Positions 8,356 to 17,940 of a stretch of DNA of 64,000 nt are shown here, in pieces. The stretch comes from JADJGC01 sp964617645. GTDB lineage: Bacteria > Zixibacteria > MSB-5A5 > CAIYYT01. A model generated the notes under the pieces. It searched no databases. It saw nothing but the letters and a program-made list of their open reading frames with translations, and was not told where the DNA came from. The translations under genes were made by a program, and so were the position numbers. The stretch is from assembly GCA_964617645.1 (NCBI GenBank), contig CAZTYE010000003.1, positions 372,001 through 436,000 on the forward strand. Direction: 5' to 3'. Numbering within the stretch: position 1 is the stretch's first letter; each line of letters starts with the position of its first letter.

Positions 8356-9990
8356 ATGGGTATCTACAGAATGGCTCACCCCGTCAACGAGCCGATCTTT
8401 TCATATGCCCCGGGCACACCGGAACGCGCCAAATTGTTGGCGGCGATCGAAGAACTCAAAGCCAATCCGATCGAGGTTCCGTTGATTATTGGCGGCCAAG
8501 AAGTCCGCGTCGGCGAGAAAGTCAAAATGACCGCGCCGCACGATCATTCGCTCGTCCTTGGGTACACATACAAAGGCACGAAGAAGGAAACGCAAGCCGC
8601 GATTGACGCCTGCCTAAACGCCCAATCCGCTTGGGCGGCGCTACCGATGGAAGAACGTATATCAGTGTTTCTCAAGGCCGCTGACCTTCTTGCGGGTCCG
8701 TATCGCTACATCATGAACGCCGCAACGATGCTCGCGCATTCCAAAAATCCGTTTCAGTCCGAGATTGATGCCGTCTGCGAGTTAGTTGATTTCTTCCGCT
8801 TCAATGCCTACTACATGCAACAAATCTGCGAGCTGCAGCCGATCAATCCCGATCCGGCGATCTGGAACCGCATCGACTACCGGCCGCTCGAGGGCTTCAT
8901 CTTCGCCGTCACGCCGTTCAATTTTGTTTCGATCAACGGCAATCTGCCGACTGCCCCGGCGATGTGGGGCAATGTCGCCGTCTGGAAACCGGCGTCGAGC
9001 GTAATGTACACTTCGCACTTTATCATGAAGATTCTCATCGAAGCCGGCCTGCCGGCAGGCGTGATCAACATGGTCACCGGCAAGGCTGCCGAGATTTCTG
9101 ATGTCGTGCTCAATCACGAATACCTCGCAGGAATTCACTTCACCGGCTCGACCGGCGTTTTTCAGGGAATGTGGAAGACCATCGGCGAGAACATTGCCAA
9201 GAACAAGTACCGCGGTTACCCGCGCATCGTCGGCGAAACCGGCGGCAAGGATTTCATTTTCGCCCACAAATCCGCCGTGCCGGAACAAGTCGCGACAGCC
9301 ATCGTGCGTGGCGCTTTTGAGTATCAAGGCCAGAAATGCTCGGCAGCCTCGCGGGCTTATCTACCGAAATCGCTCTGGCCGGCGATCAAGAAGACGATGC
9401 TCAAGCAACTCGGCGAAATCAAGATGGGCGATCCGACCGATTTCTCGAACTTCCTCAACGCTGTCATTGACCGCGGCGCGTTCGACACGATCACGAAATA
9501 CATCGACTACGCCAAGAAAGCGCAGGATGCCGAGATCATCGCCGGCGGCAAGTACGATGATTCGAAAGGCTATTACATCGACGCCACCGTCGTCGAGACG
9601 ACAAATCCCAAGTTCAAGCTACTTGAGGAAGAAATCTTCGGGCCGGTAATGACGATCTACATCTATCCCGACAAGGACTTTGACAAGACTCTCAAGCTCT
9701 GCGACGAGACCTCGCCCTACGCTCTGACCGGCGCGATTTTCGCCGTTGATCGGGAAGCCGTCGCTTTCGCGACCAAGGCGCTGCGCAATGCGGCGGGGAA
9801 TTTCTATATCAACGACAAACCGACCGGCGCGGTGATCGCGCAGCAACCGTTCGGCGGCGCGCGCGCTTCCGGAACCAACGACAAAGCCGGCGCGCTGCAC
9901 AACATGATTCGCTGGACATCGCCGCGCTCGATCAAAGAGAACTTCGTCCCGCCGACGGACTACAAGTATCCGTTCATGCGGGAGAAGTAG
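8356..9990 (+). CDS. pruA: L-glutamate gamma-semialdehyde (1-pyrroline-5-carboxylate) dehydrogenase
   Basis: The 544-residue aldehyde dehydrogenase is of the stand-alone P5C dehydrogenase type (ALDH4-like) with the long N-terminal YAPGTPERAKLLAAIEEL region. Catalytic residues are visible: the base glutamate in GETGGKDF (E294) and the nucleophile in GQKCSA (C328); VTPFNFVSINGNLPTAPA is the NAD-binding helix region. It oxidises glutamate semialdehyde to glutamate in proline degradation, using NAD. GGGAG precedes the ATG. No proline dehydrogenase is in the window, so its partner must be elsewhere. Confidence 0.93.
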   Translation: MGIYRMAHPVNEPIFSYAPGTPERAKLLAAIEELKANPIEVPLIIGGQEVRVGEKVKMTAPHDHSLVLGYTYKGTKKETQAAIDACLNAQSAWAALPMEERISVFLKAADLLAGPYRYIMNAATMLAHSKNPFQSEIDAVCELVDFFRFNAYYMQQICELQPINPDPAIWNRIDYRPLEGFIFAVTPFNFVSINGNLPTAPAMWGNVAVWKPASSVMYTSHFIMKILIEAGLPAGVINMVTGKAAEISDVVLNHEYLAGIHFTGSTGVFQGMWKTIGENIAKNKYRGYPRIVGETGGKDFIFAHKSAVPEQVATAIVRGAFEYQGQKCSAASRAYLPKSLWPAIKKTMLKQLGEIKMGDPTDFSNFLNAVIDRGAFDTITKYIDYAKKAQDAEIIAGGKYDDSKGYYIDATVVETTNPKFKLLEEEIFGPVMTIYIYPDKDFDKTLKLCDETSPYALTGAIFAVDREAVAFATKALRNAAGNFYINDKPTGAVIAQQPFGGARASGTNDKAGALHNMIRWTSPRSIKENFVPPTDYKYPFMREK

Positions 9991-10072
9991 GTAGCTAGTC
10001 TGAGCCGCAGAATTTGACCGCGTAGGGGAGCATGGAAATGCGCCCATGATGCCTAGAATCGACAAAGCCCCC

Positions 10073-11533
10073 CTACCGTCCGTCTGGCTCGGGAATCCTC
10101 TCATCAATCCCCGCCAGACTACGCGCCAGCTCAACCTTTTCATCGATCTTGGCCAATTGGCGAATCATCAGCTTGGCGCCATCGGGCGAGCCGCCGCCGT
10201 GCATACATCCCGGCACACCCGCGCCGATCGTCGCCCACTCGACCAACCGCGCCGCCCGCATTCGCGATTCGGCTGAATGACGCGCCGCCATGTATTTCTC
10301 GATCAAGCGCCCATACTTTTCGGACTTGTAGTCTTTGTATGACGGCATGCACCCGGTCTCGGCGATACCGCCGGCGATATCCTGCGCCAGCCGCGATGTC
10401 TCGTACGGCAGCGTCGCGACGTGCACCTTGTTGACATTGGCCAGAAGCTGATCCGACAACCAGACGCCGGACGGATGTTTCTTGCCCAGCGCCGCGGCGG
10501 CGATTCCCATGCCGTAGGTCGTCTCGTTGTTGACCTGCATCTGAATCACTTTGTCTTTGAATACTTTCGAATTCAGACCATTGGCCCGCGCCGTTAAGAG
10601 CGCCGCGCCGATTTTGACATCCCCCTGTCCGGCGACGCAGCCGCCGATTGCCGCGCGATAATTGCAGATGAAATTGAGAACGGCGTTGAGCGAGTACTTG
10701 AATTCGCCCGCCATAAACACGCGCTCGTTAGGAATGAAGACATCCTCAAATAGCAGGAATGCCTGCGTGATTCCGCCGTCTTCAACCGGAATATCGAATC
10801 CCTCCTCCAGTTCGCGCGCATCGCTGGGGCGCCGGGTTTCCACGATCGTGAGATTTTCGATGTCGCGCGGAATCACGAATGACAGGGCGTAATCGGCATC
10901 TTCTTCCTTATATCCCGATCCCGGCACAACAAAGATTTCATTTGCCGCCGCGATACCGCAGATCATCACCTTCGCGCCGCGCACGACAATGCCATCCTTG
11001 CGACGTTCGACGATCCGCAGGAAGTAATCGGGATCACTCTGTTCTGAGGGCGCCTTGCTGCGGTCTCCTTTCGCATCAGTGAGCGCGCCGGCAATAGTGA
11101 TGTCGCGCGCTTGCGCGTCAATTAGCCACTTCTTGAGTCGCTGGTGGTAATCGGTGCCGAGCGCGGCATCGATGTCGTAAGTTACGGCATACATCGAATT
11201 CAATGCCGTCCAGCCGACACAGCGTCCGCCGGTGCAGGTGCCGGTGCGTTGGAACATTGTGCGCTTGAGCCGGCTATTCGCCCACATGTCTTCCGGACTG
11301 GTGATCAGCGAAAGGTAGCGCGAAATCGGCTCGCCGGTGAGGTGTGATGTCGTAGTGAAGACATCCTTGAGTTCTGATTCCTTTGCCAGCTTGTAGATTT
11401 GTCCGTGTCCTTCGACGGTGCGTTTCGTGGCCGGATGCGTCGTAACGTCGGTGATCAACTCATCGAATTTGTGAATGTTGGGCCGCATGCGGCGCAGGCT
11501 GGCGAGGTAGTCATCATAGCTGCGGATTGCCAT
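10073..11533 (-). CDS. 4-hydroxybutyryl-CoA dehydratase / HpaB family flavoprotein
   Basis: The 486-residue protein aligns along its length with 4-hydroxybutyryl-CoA dehydratase (for example AMTDPKGDRGLAPSAQ versus ALTDAKGDRSKAPSEQ, and MHGGGSP near the C-terminus), a member of the acyl-CoA-dehydrogenase-like 4-hydroxyphenylacetate hydroxylase family that binds FAD. In the clostridial dehydratase a [4Fe-4S] cluster is held by CxxxC, a His and a Cys. Here the corresponding residues are C100-x4-C105, Y292 instead of His, and C299. With two of four ligands altered, cluster binding is doubtful; a flavin hydroxylase or a different dehydratase is equally possible. Minus strand, convergent with pruA. 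Confidence 0.75.
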   Translation of the reverse strand: MAIRSYDDYLASLRRMRPNIHKFDELITDVTTHPATKRTVEGHGQIYKLAKESELKDVFTTTSHLTGEPISRYLSLITSPEDMWANSRLKRTMFQRTGTCTGGRCVGWTALNSMYAVTYDIDAALGTDYHQRLKKWLIDAQARDITIAGALTDAKGDRSKAPSEQSDPDYFLRIVERRKDGIVVRGAKVMICGIAAANEIFVVPGSGYKEEDADYALSFVIPRDIENLTIVETRRPSDARELEEGFDIPVEDGGITQAFLLFEDVFIPNERVFMAGEFKYSLNAVLNFICNYRAAIGGCVAGQGDVKIGAALLTARANGLNSKVFKDKVIQMQVNNETTYGMGIAAAALGKKHPSGVWLSDQLLANVNKVHVATLPYETSRLAQDIAGGIAETGCMPSYKDYKSEKYGRLIEKYMAARHSAESRMRAARLVEWATIGAGVPGCMHGGGSPDGAKLMIRQLAKIDEKVELARSLAGIDERIPEPDGR

Positions 11534-11678
11534 AGCAAGCCTCCTTCCGAGGCGATAGTAAGATCGATCAACCGCTACAATTTAGCGGTTTTCAGGATTT
11601 CAGCAAGCCAAACCCGACAGAATTGTAGGGGTTTATCGGAACACGAAGCCGCCGGTGTCGAGTCTCGGATGTCCGAAG

Positions 11679-12026
11679 CTAATAGGCGCCGCGCTGCGGC
11701 ACTATGCAGATAAACTCGAACGGTTCGCCGTTGGGGTTGGCGAATTGGTGCATCATATCGGGCGGTACGAAGGCGAAATCGCCTTGCTTCACAATGCGGG
11801 TCTCGCCGGCAATTGTCAGCGTTCCGGCGCCTTTGGTGATGTAGTTAATATGCTCCCAGGGATGCTGGTGATGCGGCGTGTGCCCGTTGGCTTCAAGGCG
11901 AAAGAGCCGCATGGTGTGACCTTGCCATCCCTGTTCCGGGCCAATCACGTTCGCCTTGCTGGCGCCGACGACGCCGTCCATTGCTACAGTCGCCATTTTG
12001 ATTTCATCTTGCTTGATTACACTCAT
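11679..12026 (-). CDS. Cupin-domain protein
   Basis: This 115-residue protein is a single small beta-barrel cupin. Motif 1 is visible as HTPHHQHPWEHINYITKGAG (HxHxWEH, the metal-ligand set) and motif 2 as GDFAFVPPDMMHQFAN. It is probably a metal-binding enzyme or sensor with unknown substrate. The ATG at 12026 is chosen because AGAGGA sits just before it; the frame is open further upstream into the aldo/keto reductase gene. It follows that gene by about 23 bases and is likely co-transcribed. Confidence 0.8.
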   Translation of the reverse strand: MSVIKQDEIKMATVAMDGVVGASKANVIGPEQGWQGHTMRLFRLEANGHTPHHQHPWEHINYITKGAGTLTIAGETRIVKQGDFAFVPPDMMHQFANPNGEPFEFICIVPQRGAY

Positions 12027-12049
12027 AAAGTCCTCTGCTTCATCGCTTT

Positions 12050-13147
12050 CTAACCCCGATACCATTTCGGTTCACGCGACACTTGAGTGCCGCCGCGAAT
12101 ATTGGATTGAATTGTAGTGTCGAAGAAGACATACGGAAATACCGTCTCCGGTCGACCGATTTCTTCCAGCTTCGCCGACAAATCGGCCGGGATCTCAAAT
12201 TCCAGCGCCCGCAAGTTATCGTCAAGCTGTTCCAGTTTCGTCGCGCCGATTATCGTCGAAGTCATTCCCGGGCGCTTTGTCGCCCAGTTGAGAGCGACCT
12301 GAGCCGGTGAGCGGCCAAGCTTCTTGGCGACATCTAACAGGACATCGACGATGCGCCAGTTCCGCTCAGAGAACTTGTGGAATACGGGATTGGGACTCTG
12401 TTCCGTGATCTTGAGTCGACCGTCGCCTTCAAATCCTCCGGCTGACCGTTTGTATTTTCCGGTCAACAGGCCGGATGCCAGCGGGCTCCACGGGCAGATG
12501 CCCATGCCCAACTGGAGCGCAGCCGGTACGTGTTCGCGCTCAATGTTGCGTTCGACCAACGAATATTCCAACTGCAGCGCGCAGATCGGCGCCCAGCCAC
12601 GCAACTCGGCCAGGGTTTGTGCGCGGGCGAGATACCACGCCGGCGTGTCCGACAGGCCGACATAGCGAATCTTGCCGGCGCTTACCAGATCATTCAGGCC
12701 GGACATCACTTCATCGACCGGGGTGAGCATATCCCAGGCATGCAACCAGTACAGGTCGATGTAATCGGTTTGGAGACGCTTAAGCGAAGCCTCGAGGGCC
12801 CGCATCATGTTCTTGCGGCTATTGCCACCGGCATTGGGATCGCCCTTAAACGCATTAAACGTGAACTTGGTTGCCAGTACGACGCGGTCGCGGTTGCCTT
12901 TGGCTTTCATGAATTGCCCCAACATCTCCTCGCTGCGCCCGCCGGTGTAGCCGTCGGCCGTATCGAAGAAATTGCCGCCGACTTCGAGATATCGGTCAAA
13001 GATCGCTTCAGCGGCTTCGATCGGACTTCCCCAGCCCCATTCCGTGCCGAAGGTCATGGTTCCCAAGCAGAGAGGAGACACGCGCAGGCCGCTGCGGCCT
13101 AACAGGAAGTACTCGCTCATGCCATTGATATTGCTAACATCGCTCAT
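12050..13147 (-). CDS. Aldo/keto reductase
   Basis: The 365-residue protein is a (beta/alpha)8 NADPH-dependent oxidoreductase: GLRVSPLCLGTMTFG opens the barrel, NFFDTADGYTGGRSEEMLGQ carries the Asp and Tyr of the catalytic tetrad, and DYIDLYWLHAWD the His. It resembles the YghZ/Tas subgroup that reduces small aldehydes and ketones. GAGGA precedes the ATG. The cupin gene follows; the radical SAM gene is divergent. Substrate not predictable. Confidence 0.88.
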   Translation of the reverse strand: MSDVSNINGMSEYFLLGRSGLRVSPLCLGTMTFGTEWGWGSPIEAAEAIFDRYLEVGGNFFDTADGYTGGRSEEMLGQFMKAKGNRDRVVLATKFTFNAFKGDPNAGGNSRKNMMRALEASLKRLQTDYIDLYWLHAWDMLTPVDEVMSGLNDLVSAGKIRYVGLSDTPAWYLARAQTLAELRGWAPICALQLEYSLVERNIEREHVPAALQLGMGICPWSPLASGLLTGKYKRSAGGFEGDGRLKITEQSPNPVFHKFSERNWRIVDVLLDVAKKLGRSPAQVALNWATKRPGMTSTIIGATKLEQLDDNLRALEFEIPADLSAKLEEIGRPETVFPYVFFDTTIQSNIRGGTQVSREPKWYRG

Positions 13148-13324
13148 ACATTCCTCGGCTCTTCAAGTCGATTAACCAGCTTCAAGATCAGTGAATCTCT
13201 ACATCTGGTCAACCGAAAGCTCGCAATCTCGTTCCCAGGTGCTGGAAAGCAGTGGCGGTTTGACAGTCGGCAGGTTTTCCGTATCTTGATTCGCGGTACG
13301 CACCAAGATTCGGAGGAACCACGA

Positions 13325-14755
13325 TTGTTATCACCGCCGCGAGTGCTTTTCGTCTATCCTTCATCATTTCACTACCCGGCTCACCTTCACCGCGAGGAGG
13401 TCAAATCGCCGCTGCTGGCGCTGGCGTCCTACGCGGCACGGTTCTTTCCGGTGGAATATCTCGATTTCGAGCTCGTCGTCGGTCGCCCCGACACAGACCT
13501 GCAAATCAAGCGATTCGAACGTCGCGTCGGCGAAGAACTCAGCAAACGCGAATTCGATGTTCTCGCCATTTCGTGCTGGACGAGTCTCAGTTTCACGGCG
13601 ACAATGTCGGTAGCGAAGGTAGCCCGGCGATTATTCCCGGATAAACTCATCATCGTCGGCGGCTATCACCCGACGGCGCGTCCCAACGACTTTCTGACGC
13701 CGGATCCGCTCTTTGACTATGTAATTCTCGCGGAAGCCGAGCTCACGTTGCGGGAAATCCTCGGGGGGACACTGAATCGCCCGCCGCGAACGGAGGTTCT
13801 GGTTGGTCAAACGCTGCAACCGTCCGACTTTACTCCGTTGAACTGGAGTCTGGTTGATCCTATGGTCGCTGAGTTTGCCGGTGGCCGCCTCGAAACGCTT
13901 AACATTTTTCTTTCACGCGGCTGTCCGTTCGAGTGCACTTTCTGCATGGAGTCGCTCAAAGATTCGACATGGCGCGCTTTCCCGGTTGAGTCCGCAATCG
14001 CCGAAGTCACTCGCGCCGCCGAACGCTACTCTTTCAAGGCGCTCGGCATCGGCGACGCCTGTTTCGGTTTGCGCCGCGATTGGCGCAAAGAATTCCTGCG
14101 CCGCCTGCACGATCTGAAGCCCGATTATTGGATTCTTTTCGAGACGCGGCCGGAATTTCTTGAAGACGATGATATTCGATTGCTCGCAGATTTGAAGGTC
14201 GAAATCCAATTCGGCCTCGAAAGCGGTTCGCCGCGGATGCTGGAGCTGATGAAAAAATCACGTCGCCCGGCCCAGTATCTCGATTCCTTCGCGAAGATCA
14301 CAAAGCGTCTTTCGGCATACGGCATCCCGCACGGCGCAAATCTGATTTTCAATCATCCCGGAGAAACCAAAACTACCGTCGACGAGACTTTTCGTTTTAT
14401 GGACTCGCTCACGACCAACGGGCAGTCATCGATGTTCTGGTCATGCCACACCTACTTGCATTTTCCCGGCTGTCACGTCGATCGCGAGCAGAAGTATTAT
14501 GAAGATGAATTCGGCGCCGAATTTCACCAAAGCGATTGGTGGCGCGCCGACTCGAACCCGCAACTTCTGGCGCGTCAGGTAACGCCATCGCGCGACCTGG
14601 CCGGTGACGACACCAACTACTGGCTCCGCCAATACAAAGATCGGGAAGAGTCCTACAAAGCCAGCCTTCAGCCGCTGGCGTTTAAGCTTGCGGCGCAGTT
14701 CTATTATCCGCAGTGGCAGAACGACCCGCGTTACTTGCGCGAGGTCAGTATCTAA
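13325..14755 (+). CDS. B12-binding-type radical SAM protein
   Basis: The 476-residue protein has an N-terminal cobalamin-binding-like Rossmann region (RVLFVYPSS, later IIVGGYHPTARP) and a radical SAM barrel with CPFECTFC (C200, C204, C207) holding the [4Fe-4S] cluster. QFGLESGSPRMLELMKK is typical of class B radical SAM enzymes such as BchE and oxidative ring-modifying enzymes. The start is a TTG with GGAGGA about eight bases upstream; a TTG at 13286 would add 13 residues without support. No substrate gene cluster is adjacent; it could methylate or rearrange a lipid, tetrapyrrole or peptide. Confidence 0.85.
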   Translation: MLSPPRVLFVYPSSFHYPAHLHREEVKSPLLALASYAARFFPVEYLDFELVVGRPDTDLQIKRFERRVGEELSKREFDVLAISCWTSLSFTATMSVAKVARRLFPDKLIIVGGYHPTARPNDFLTPDPLFDYVILAEAELTLREILGGTLNRPPRTEVLVGQTLQPSDFTPLNWSLVDPMVAEFAGGRLETLNIFLSRGCPFECTFCMESLKDSTWRAFPVESAIAEVTRAAERYSFKALGIGDACFGLRRDWRKEFLRRLHDLKPDYWILFETRPEFLEDDDIRLLADLKVEIQFGLESGSPRMLELMKKSRRPAQYLDSFAKITKRLSAYGIPHGANLIFNHPGETKTTVDETFRFMDSLTTNGQSSMFWSCHTYLHFPGCHVDREQKYYEDEFGAEFHQSDWWRADSNPQLLARQVTPSRDLAGDDTNYWLRQYKDREESYKASLQPLAFKLAAQFYYPQWQNDPRYLREVSI

Positions 14756-14826
14756 GCGCCGATCGAACCATTCTGTAACTTGTGGCAGAGTGACGCGTAT
14801 CAATTGGCTGATTAACAGGAGTGATG

Positions 14827-15789
14827 ATGTCTCAGCGCAGCTTGTATCCGGAAATCGATCCCTACAAAGTAGAGTCGCTTGTCGTCAGCAATCTGCACAC
14901 CGTAGTTTATGAGGAGGCGGGGAATCCTCAGGGTCGCCCGGCGCTGTTTCTACACGGTGGCCCGGGCGTAGGGATCCTCCCCGGCTATCGCCGATTTTTC
15001 GATCCGCTGTCTTACCGCGTCGTCCTTCTTGATCAACGTGGCGCGGGAAGGTCGAAGCCACTCGCAGAACTGCGTGAAAACACGACCTGGGATCTCGTCG
15101 CGGATCTCGAGAAACTTCGTCGCCATTGCGGCATTGACAAATGGCTGGTCTTCGGCGGAAGCTGGGGAAGCACTCTGGCGTTGGCCTATGCGATAACTTA
15201 TCCTCACTCGGTTAAGGGTCTGATTCTTCGCGGCGTGTTCTTAGGTCGGCGATCGGAGATCAACTGGCTGCACCGTGACGGAGCGCGGCAGATCTGGCCG
15301 GATGCTTGGGAAAAATTCCAGGAGATCATCCCCGAGAACGAGCGCAGTGACATGGTCGGCGCCTATTACCGGCGCATTACCTCAGCCGATTCAGATTTGC
15401 GTCGCCGCGCAGCTCGTTCGTGGTCCGGCTGGGAAGCGGCGACAATGTGCCTAATCCAGGATTCCGCAGCGATAGCCGAGATGACTCAGACCGATGCCGG
15501 GATTTCGATCGGACACATCGAGTGCCACTACACCTATCACAACTTCTTCATGAGGACAGACAACTATCTGTTGGAGAACGTCGGCAAGATCAGGGAGATT
15601 CCTTGCCGAATCGTTCAAGGCCGCTATGACATTATCTGCCCGACAATATCCGCCTGGGAACTGCACCGGGCGCTTCCCCAATCGGATCTTCGCATCGTCG
15701 CAACCGGAGCGCATTCGCCGATGGAGGCGCCGATGGTGCACGAGTTAGTGAAAGCCACCGAAGATCACAAGGCGCTCTGGCCAGATTGA
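14827..15789 (+). CDS. pip: Proline iminopeptidase
   Basis: The 320-residue alpha/beta-hydrolase contains HGGPGVGILPGYRRFFDP (oxyanion region), DQRGAGRSKP, the nucleophile elbow GGSWGS, and the acid and histidine in GRYDIICP and ATGAHSPMEAP, matching the S33 prolyl aminopeptidase family. It removes N-terminal proline from peptides in the cytosol. Three start codons occur in tandem (GTG, ATG, ATG at 14821, 14824, 14827); the last has AGGAG at the right spacing. It shares no clear operon with the radical SAM gene 71 bases upstream. Confidence 0.9.
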   Translation: MSQRSLYPEIDPYKVESLVVSNLHTVVYEEAGNPQGRPALFLHGGPGVGILPGYRRFFDPLSYRVVLLDQRGAGRSKPLAELRENTTWDLVADLEKLRRHCGIDKWLVFGGSWGSTLALAYAITYPHSVKGLILRGVFLGRRSEINWLHRDGARQIWPDAWEKFQEIIPENERSDMVGAYYRRITSADSDLRRRAARSWSGWEAATMCLIQDSAAIAEMTQTDAGISIGHIECHYTYHNFFMRTDNYLLENVGKIREIPCRIVQGRYDIICPTISAWELHRALPQSDLRIVATGAHSPMEAPMVHELVKATEDHKALWPD

Positions 15790-15858
15790 TTCTTGAGATT
15801 TTGAGTCCGGTCGCTTAGATTTCGAATATCGGAGTTCATTGGGAAGAGAGGTCGATTC

Positions 15859-16218
15859 GTGATTCGCTTCATACTAATTCGCATTATCGTAAATGCCACT
15901 GCGCTCTGGGCAGCGGCGCAACTGATCGATGGGATTCATCTTGAAGGCGCCGTCGGTCCCGTTGTGATCGTCGCTCTGATCTTCGGTCTGGTAAACGCGA
16001 TCATCAAACCGATCATAAAATTCTTCGCGTTTCCATTCATCATCCTTTCGCTGGGGCTGCTGACCTTGGTCATCAATGCCCTGATGCTGCTGCTCACGGA
16101 CCGCCTCACGTCGATCCTGACCGTCGACGGTTTCTGGCCGGCGCTGCTCGGAAGCATCGTGATCAGCATTGTAAGCATGATCTTGAGCCATTTTCTCGAC
16201 AAAAAGAGCGAAAATTAG
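15859..16218 (+). CDS. Phage-holin-family membrane protein (4 TMS, DUF360-like)
   Basis: This 119-residue protein is strongly hydrophobic with four membrane segments and the GLVNAIIKPIIKFFAFPFIILSLGLLTLVINALMLLLTDRL pattern of the bacterial holin superfamily IV. The GTG start is preceded by GAGAGG. Despite the name, such chromosomal copies are not linked to prophage and their function is unknown. Confidence 0.8.
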   Translation: MIRFILIRIIVNATALWAAAQLIDGIHLEGAVGPVVIVALIFGLVNAIIKPIIKFFAFPFIILSLGLLTLVINALMLLLTDRLTSILTVDGFWPALLGSIVISIVSMILSHFLDKKSEN

Positions 16219-16395
16219 CCTTTCCTGGCTGTTGTTGCGTCTAACGCCGAGCAACCTTTTGGCTTTCGCCACGTAATAGACTTCAAACGCCAATCGGACG
16301 CCTCACGCGATTGCATTTCGCTCTTTTTTATCATGACGGAAACGGCGACCTGCCGTCGCGACCACGAGACCCACACCTTATCTGAGGAAGTACCT

Positions 16396-17871
16396 ATGTT
16401 GCAGCAACTCCAGCGTTCGATCTATTTGGTGGCTGCGTCAGTCGTGCTGTCACTGTTCACTGCCTGCGTCAAATCCGTCGATGACACGTCTGAAGTTCCC
16501 ATAACGACGTCCGCGCCGGAGGCGCGCAAGCTGTTCCTGCAGGCGCGCGTTCTGTCGGAAAACCTCCGCGGCGTCGAAGCACAACCGCTTCTCGAAAAGG
16601 CCGTAGCGCTCGATTCGAACTTCCTCCAAGCGCATCTGCTTCTGACTCAAAATCAACCGACCGCCGGCGCATTTTTTGCCAGCCTCGACCGCACCAAACA
16701 GCGTTCGGGCTTGGCGACCGAACCAGAACGCTGGCTGCTGCACGCCTTCGAGGCGCAGATCGATGGTGACCCAACCCGACAGGAAGAAACCCTCAGGCGA
16801 TTGGCAGCCGCTTATCCCAAAGACGAACGCGTCCAAACACTCTTGGGCAACCTCTACTTCGGTCAGCAGCGATGGTCGGAGGCGCTGGCTCACTACGCGT
16901 TGGCTGTTGCCAGCGATTCCGCCTATTCGCCGGTTTACAATCAACTTGGTTATGCCTACCGATTCCTTGACTCAATTCCTCAGGCGGAACGGGCGTTTCG
17001 CCGCTACATTCAGTTAGTCCCCAAAGACCCGAATCCATACGATTCTTACGCCGAGTTTCTGCTATCCGCAAGCCGCTACGAGGATGCCGTCGCCCAGTAC
17101 CACAAGGCGCTCGAAGTTCAACCGTCATTTGCACCGTCGTTTCTCGGCGCCGCAACGGCATTGAATTATCTTGGGCGTTACGACGAGGCTCGCTCCGAGC
17201 TGCAAAGGCTCTACGATCAGGCGACGAATGATGGGCTACGGCGCGCAGCCTTCGCTGCGATGGCTGTCTCGTACGTCGATCAAGGCGAGTACGAATCGGC
17301 GCTGGCGGCGTTGCAGAAGCAGTATGACATCGCCGCGGCGGTTGGCGATTATGCATCGATGTCGGGGGACGCAAACCTCATGGGAAACGTGCTGCTGGAA
17401 ATGGAGCGCTTCGCTGAAGCGCAAGCGCGATTTGAAGAATCTGTTGTCTTGCAGGAAAAGGCCCCCAAGGCTTCGGAGTCGGTGCTCCGCAACGTTCGCC
17501 TGAACCTGAACTATGATGCCGGTCGGGTGGCGGCTTGGCGCGGTAATATCGATCAGGCCAAAGACTATCTGCGAATCTGCCAACCACAAGCTGAAGCCGG
17601 TGGCAATCGTTTTCAGCTCTGGGCAGCAAGGCAGTTAGAGGGCATAATCGCCCTGAAAGAACAGAAGTGGGATGAAGCCATCGCGCTGTTCAGTCAAACC
17701 AACCAACAGAATCCATACAATTTTTGGCTACTGGGAAGGGCTTTTGAAGGAAAAGGCGACGCCGCGCAAATGAAGGCGCACTTCGACAAGGCACTCGGAA
17801 TGAACCTCGTCAATAACATGCAACAATCAATGGCGCGCCGTCGGATTTTCGGTCTTCCGGCCAAAGTGTAG
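16396..17871 (+). CDS. TPR-repeat lipoprotein
   Basis: The 491-residue protein has a signal sequence ending in the lipobox LFTAC, followed by about ten tetratricopeptide-like helical pairs (for example VQTLLGNLYFGQQRWSEALAHYALAVASDSAY and ASRYEDAVAQYHKALEVQPSFAPS). It is expected at the membrane facing the periplasm as a protein-interaction scaffold. The ATG at 16396, with GAGGAAG upstream, is favoured over an earlier in-frame ATG at 16333 because it starts the signal peptide. It is convergent with the dockerin-subtilase gene; a link to that operon is not established. Confidence 0.75.
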   Translation: MLQQLQRSIYLVAASVVLSLFTACVKSVDDTSEVPITTSAPEARKLFLQARVLSENLRGVEAQPLLEKAVALDSNFLQAHLLLTQNQPTAGAFFASLDRTKQRSGLATEPERWLLHAFEAQIDGDPTRQEETLRRLAAAYPKDERVQTLLGNLYFGQQRWSEALAHYALAVASDSAYSPVYNQLGYAYRFLDSIPQAERAFRRYIQLVPKDPNPYDSYAEFLLSASRYEDAVAQYHKALEVQPSFAPSFLGAATALNYLGRYDEARSELQRLYDQATNDGLRRAAFAAMAVSYVDQGEYESALAALQKQYDIAAAVGDYASMSGDANLMGNVLLEMERFAEAQARFEESVVLQEKAPKASESVLRNVRLNLNYDAGRVAAWRGNIDQAKDYLRICQPQAEAGGNRFQLWAARQLEGIIALKEQKWDEAIALFSQTNQQNPYNFWLLGRAFEGKGDAAQMKAHFDKALGMNLVNNMQQSMARRRIFGLPAKV

Positions 17872-17940
17872 CGACGATCGGAGTCCGACCCTGGCTTGAT
17901 ATCTGTGCAGACGGTCGAAATGCTTTCCTTTGCTGTCACT

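Noticed and set aside
15859..16218. Holin-family gene as evidence of a prophage
   Set aside because: No other phage genes nearby; the family is common on chromosomes.
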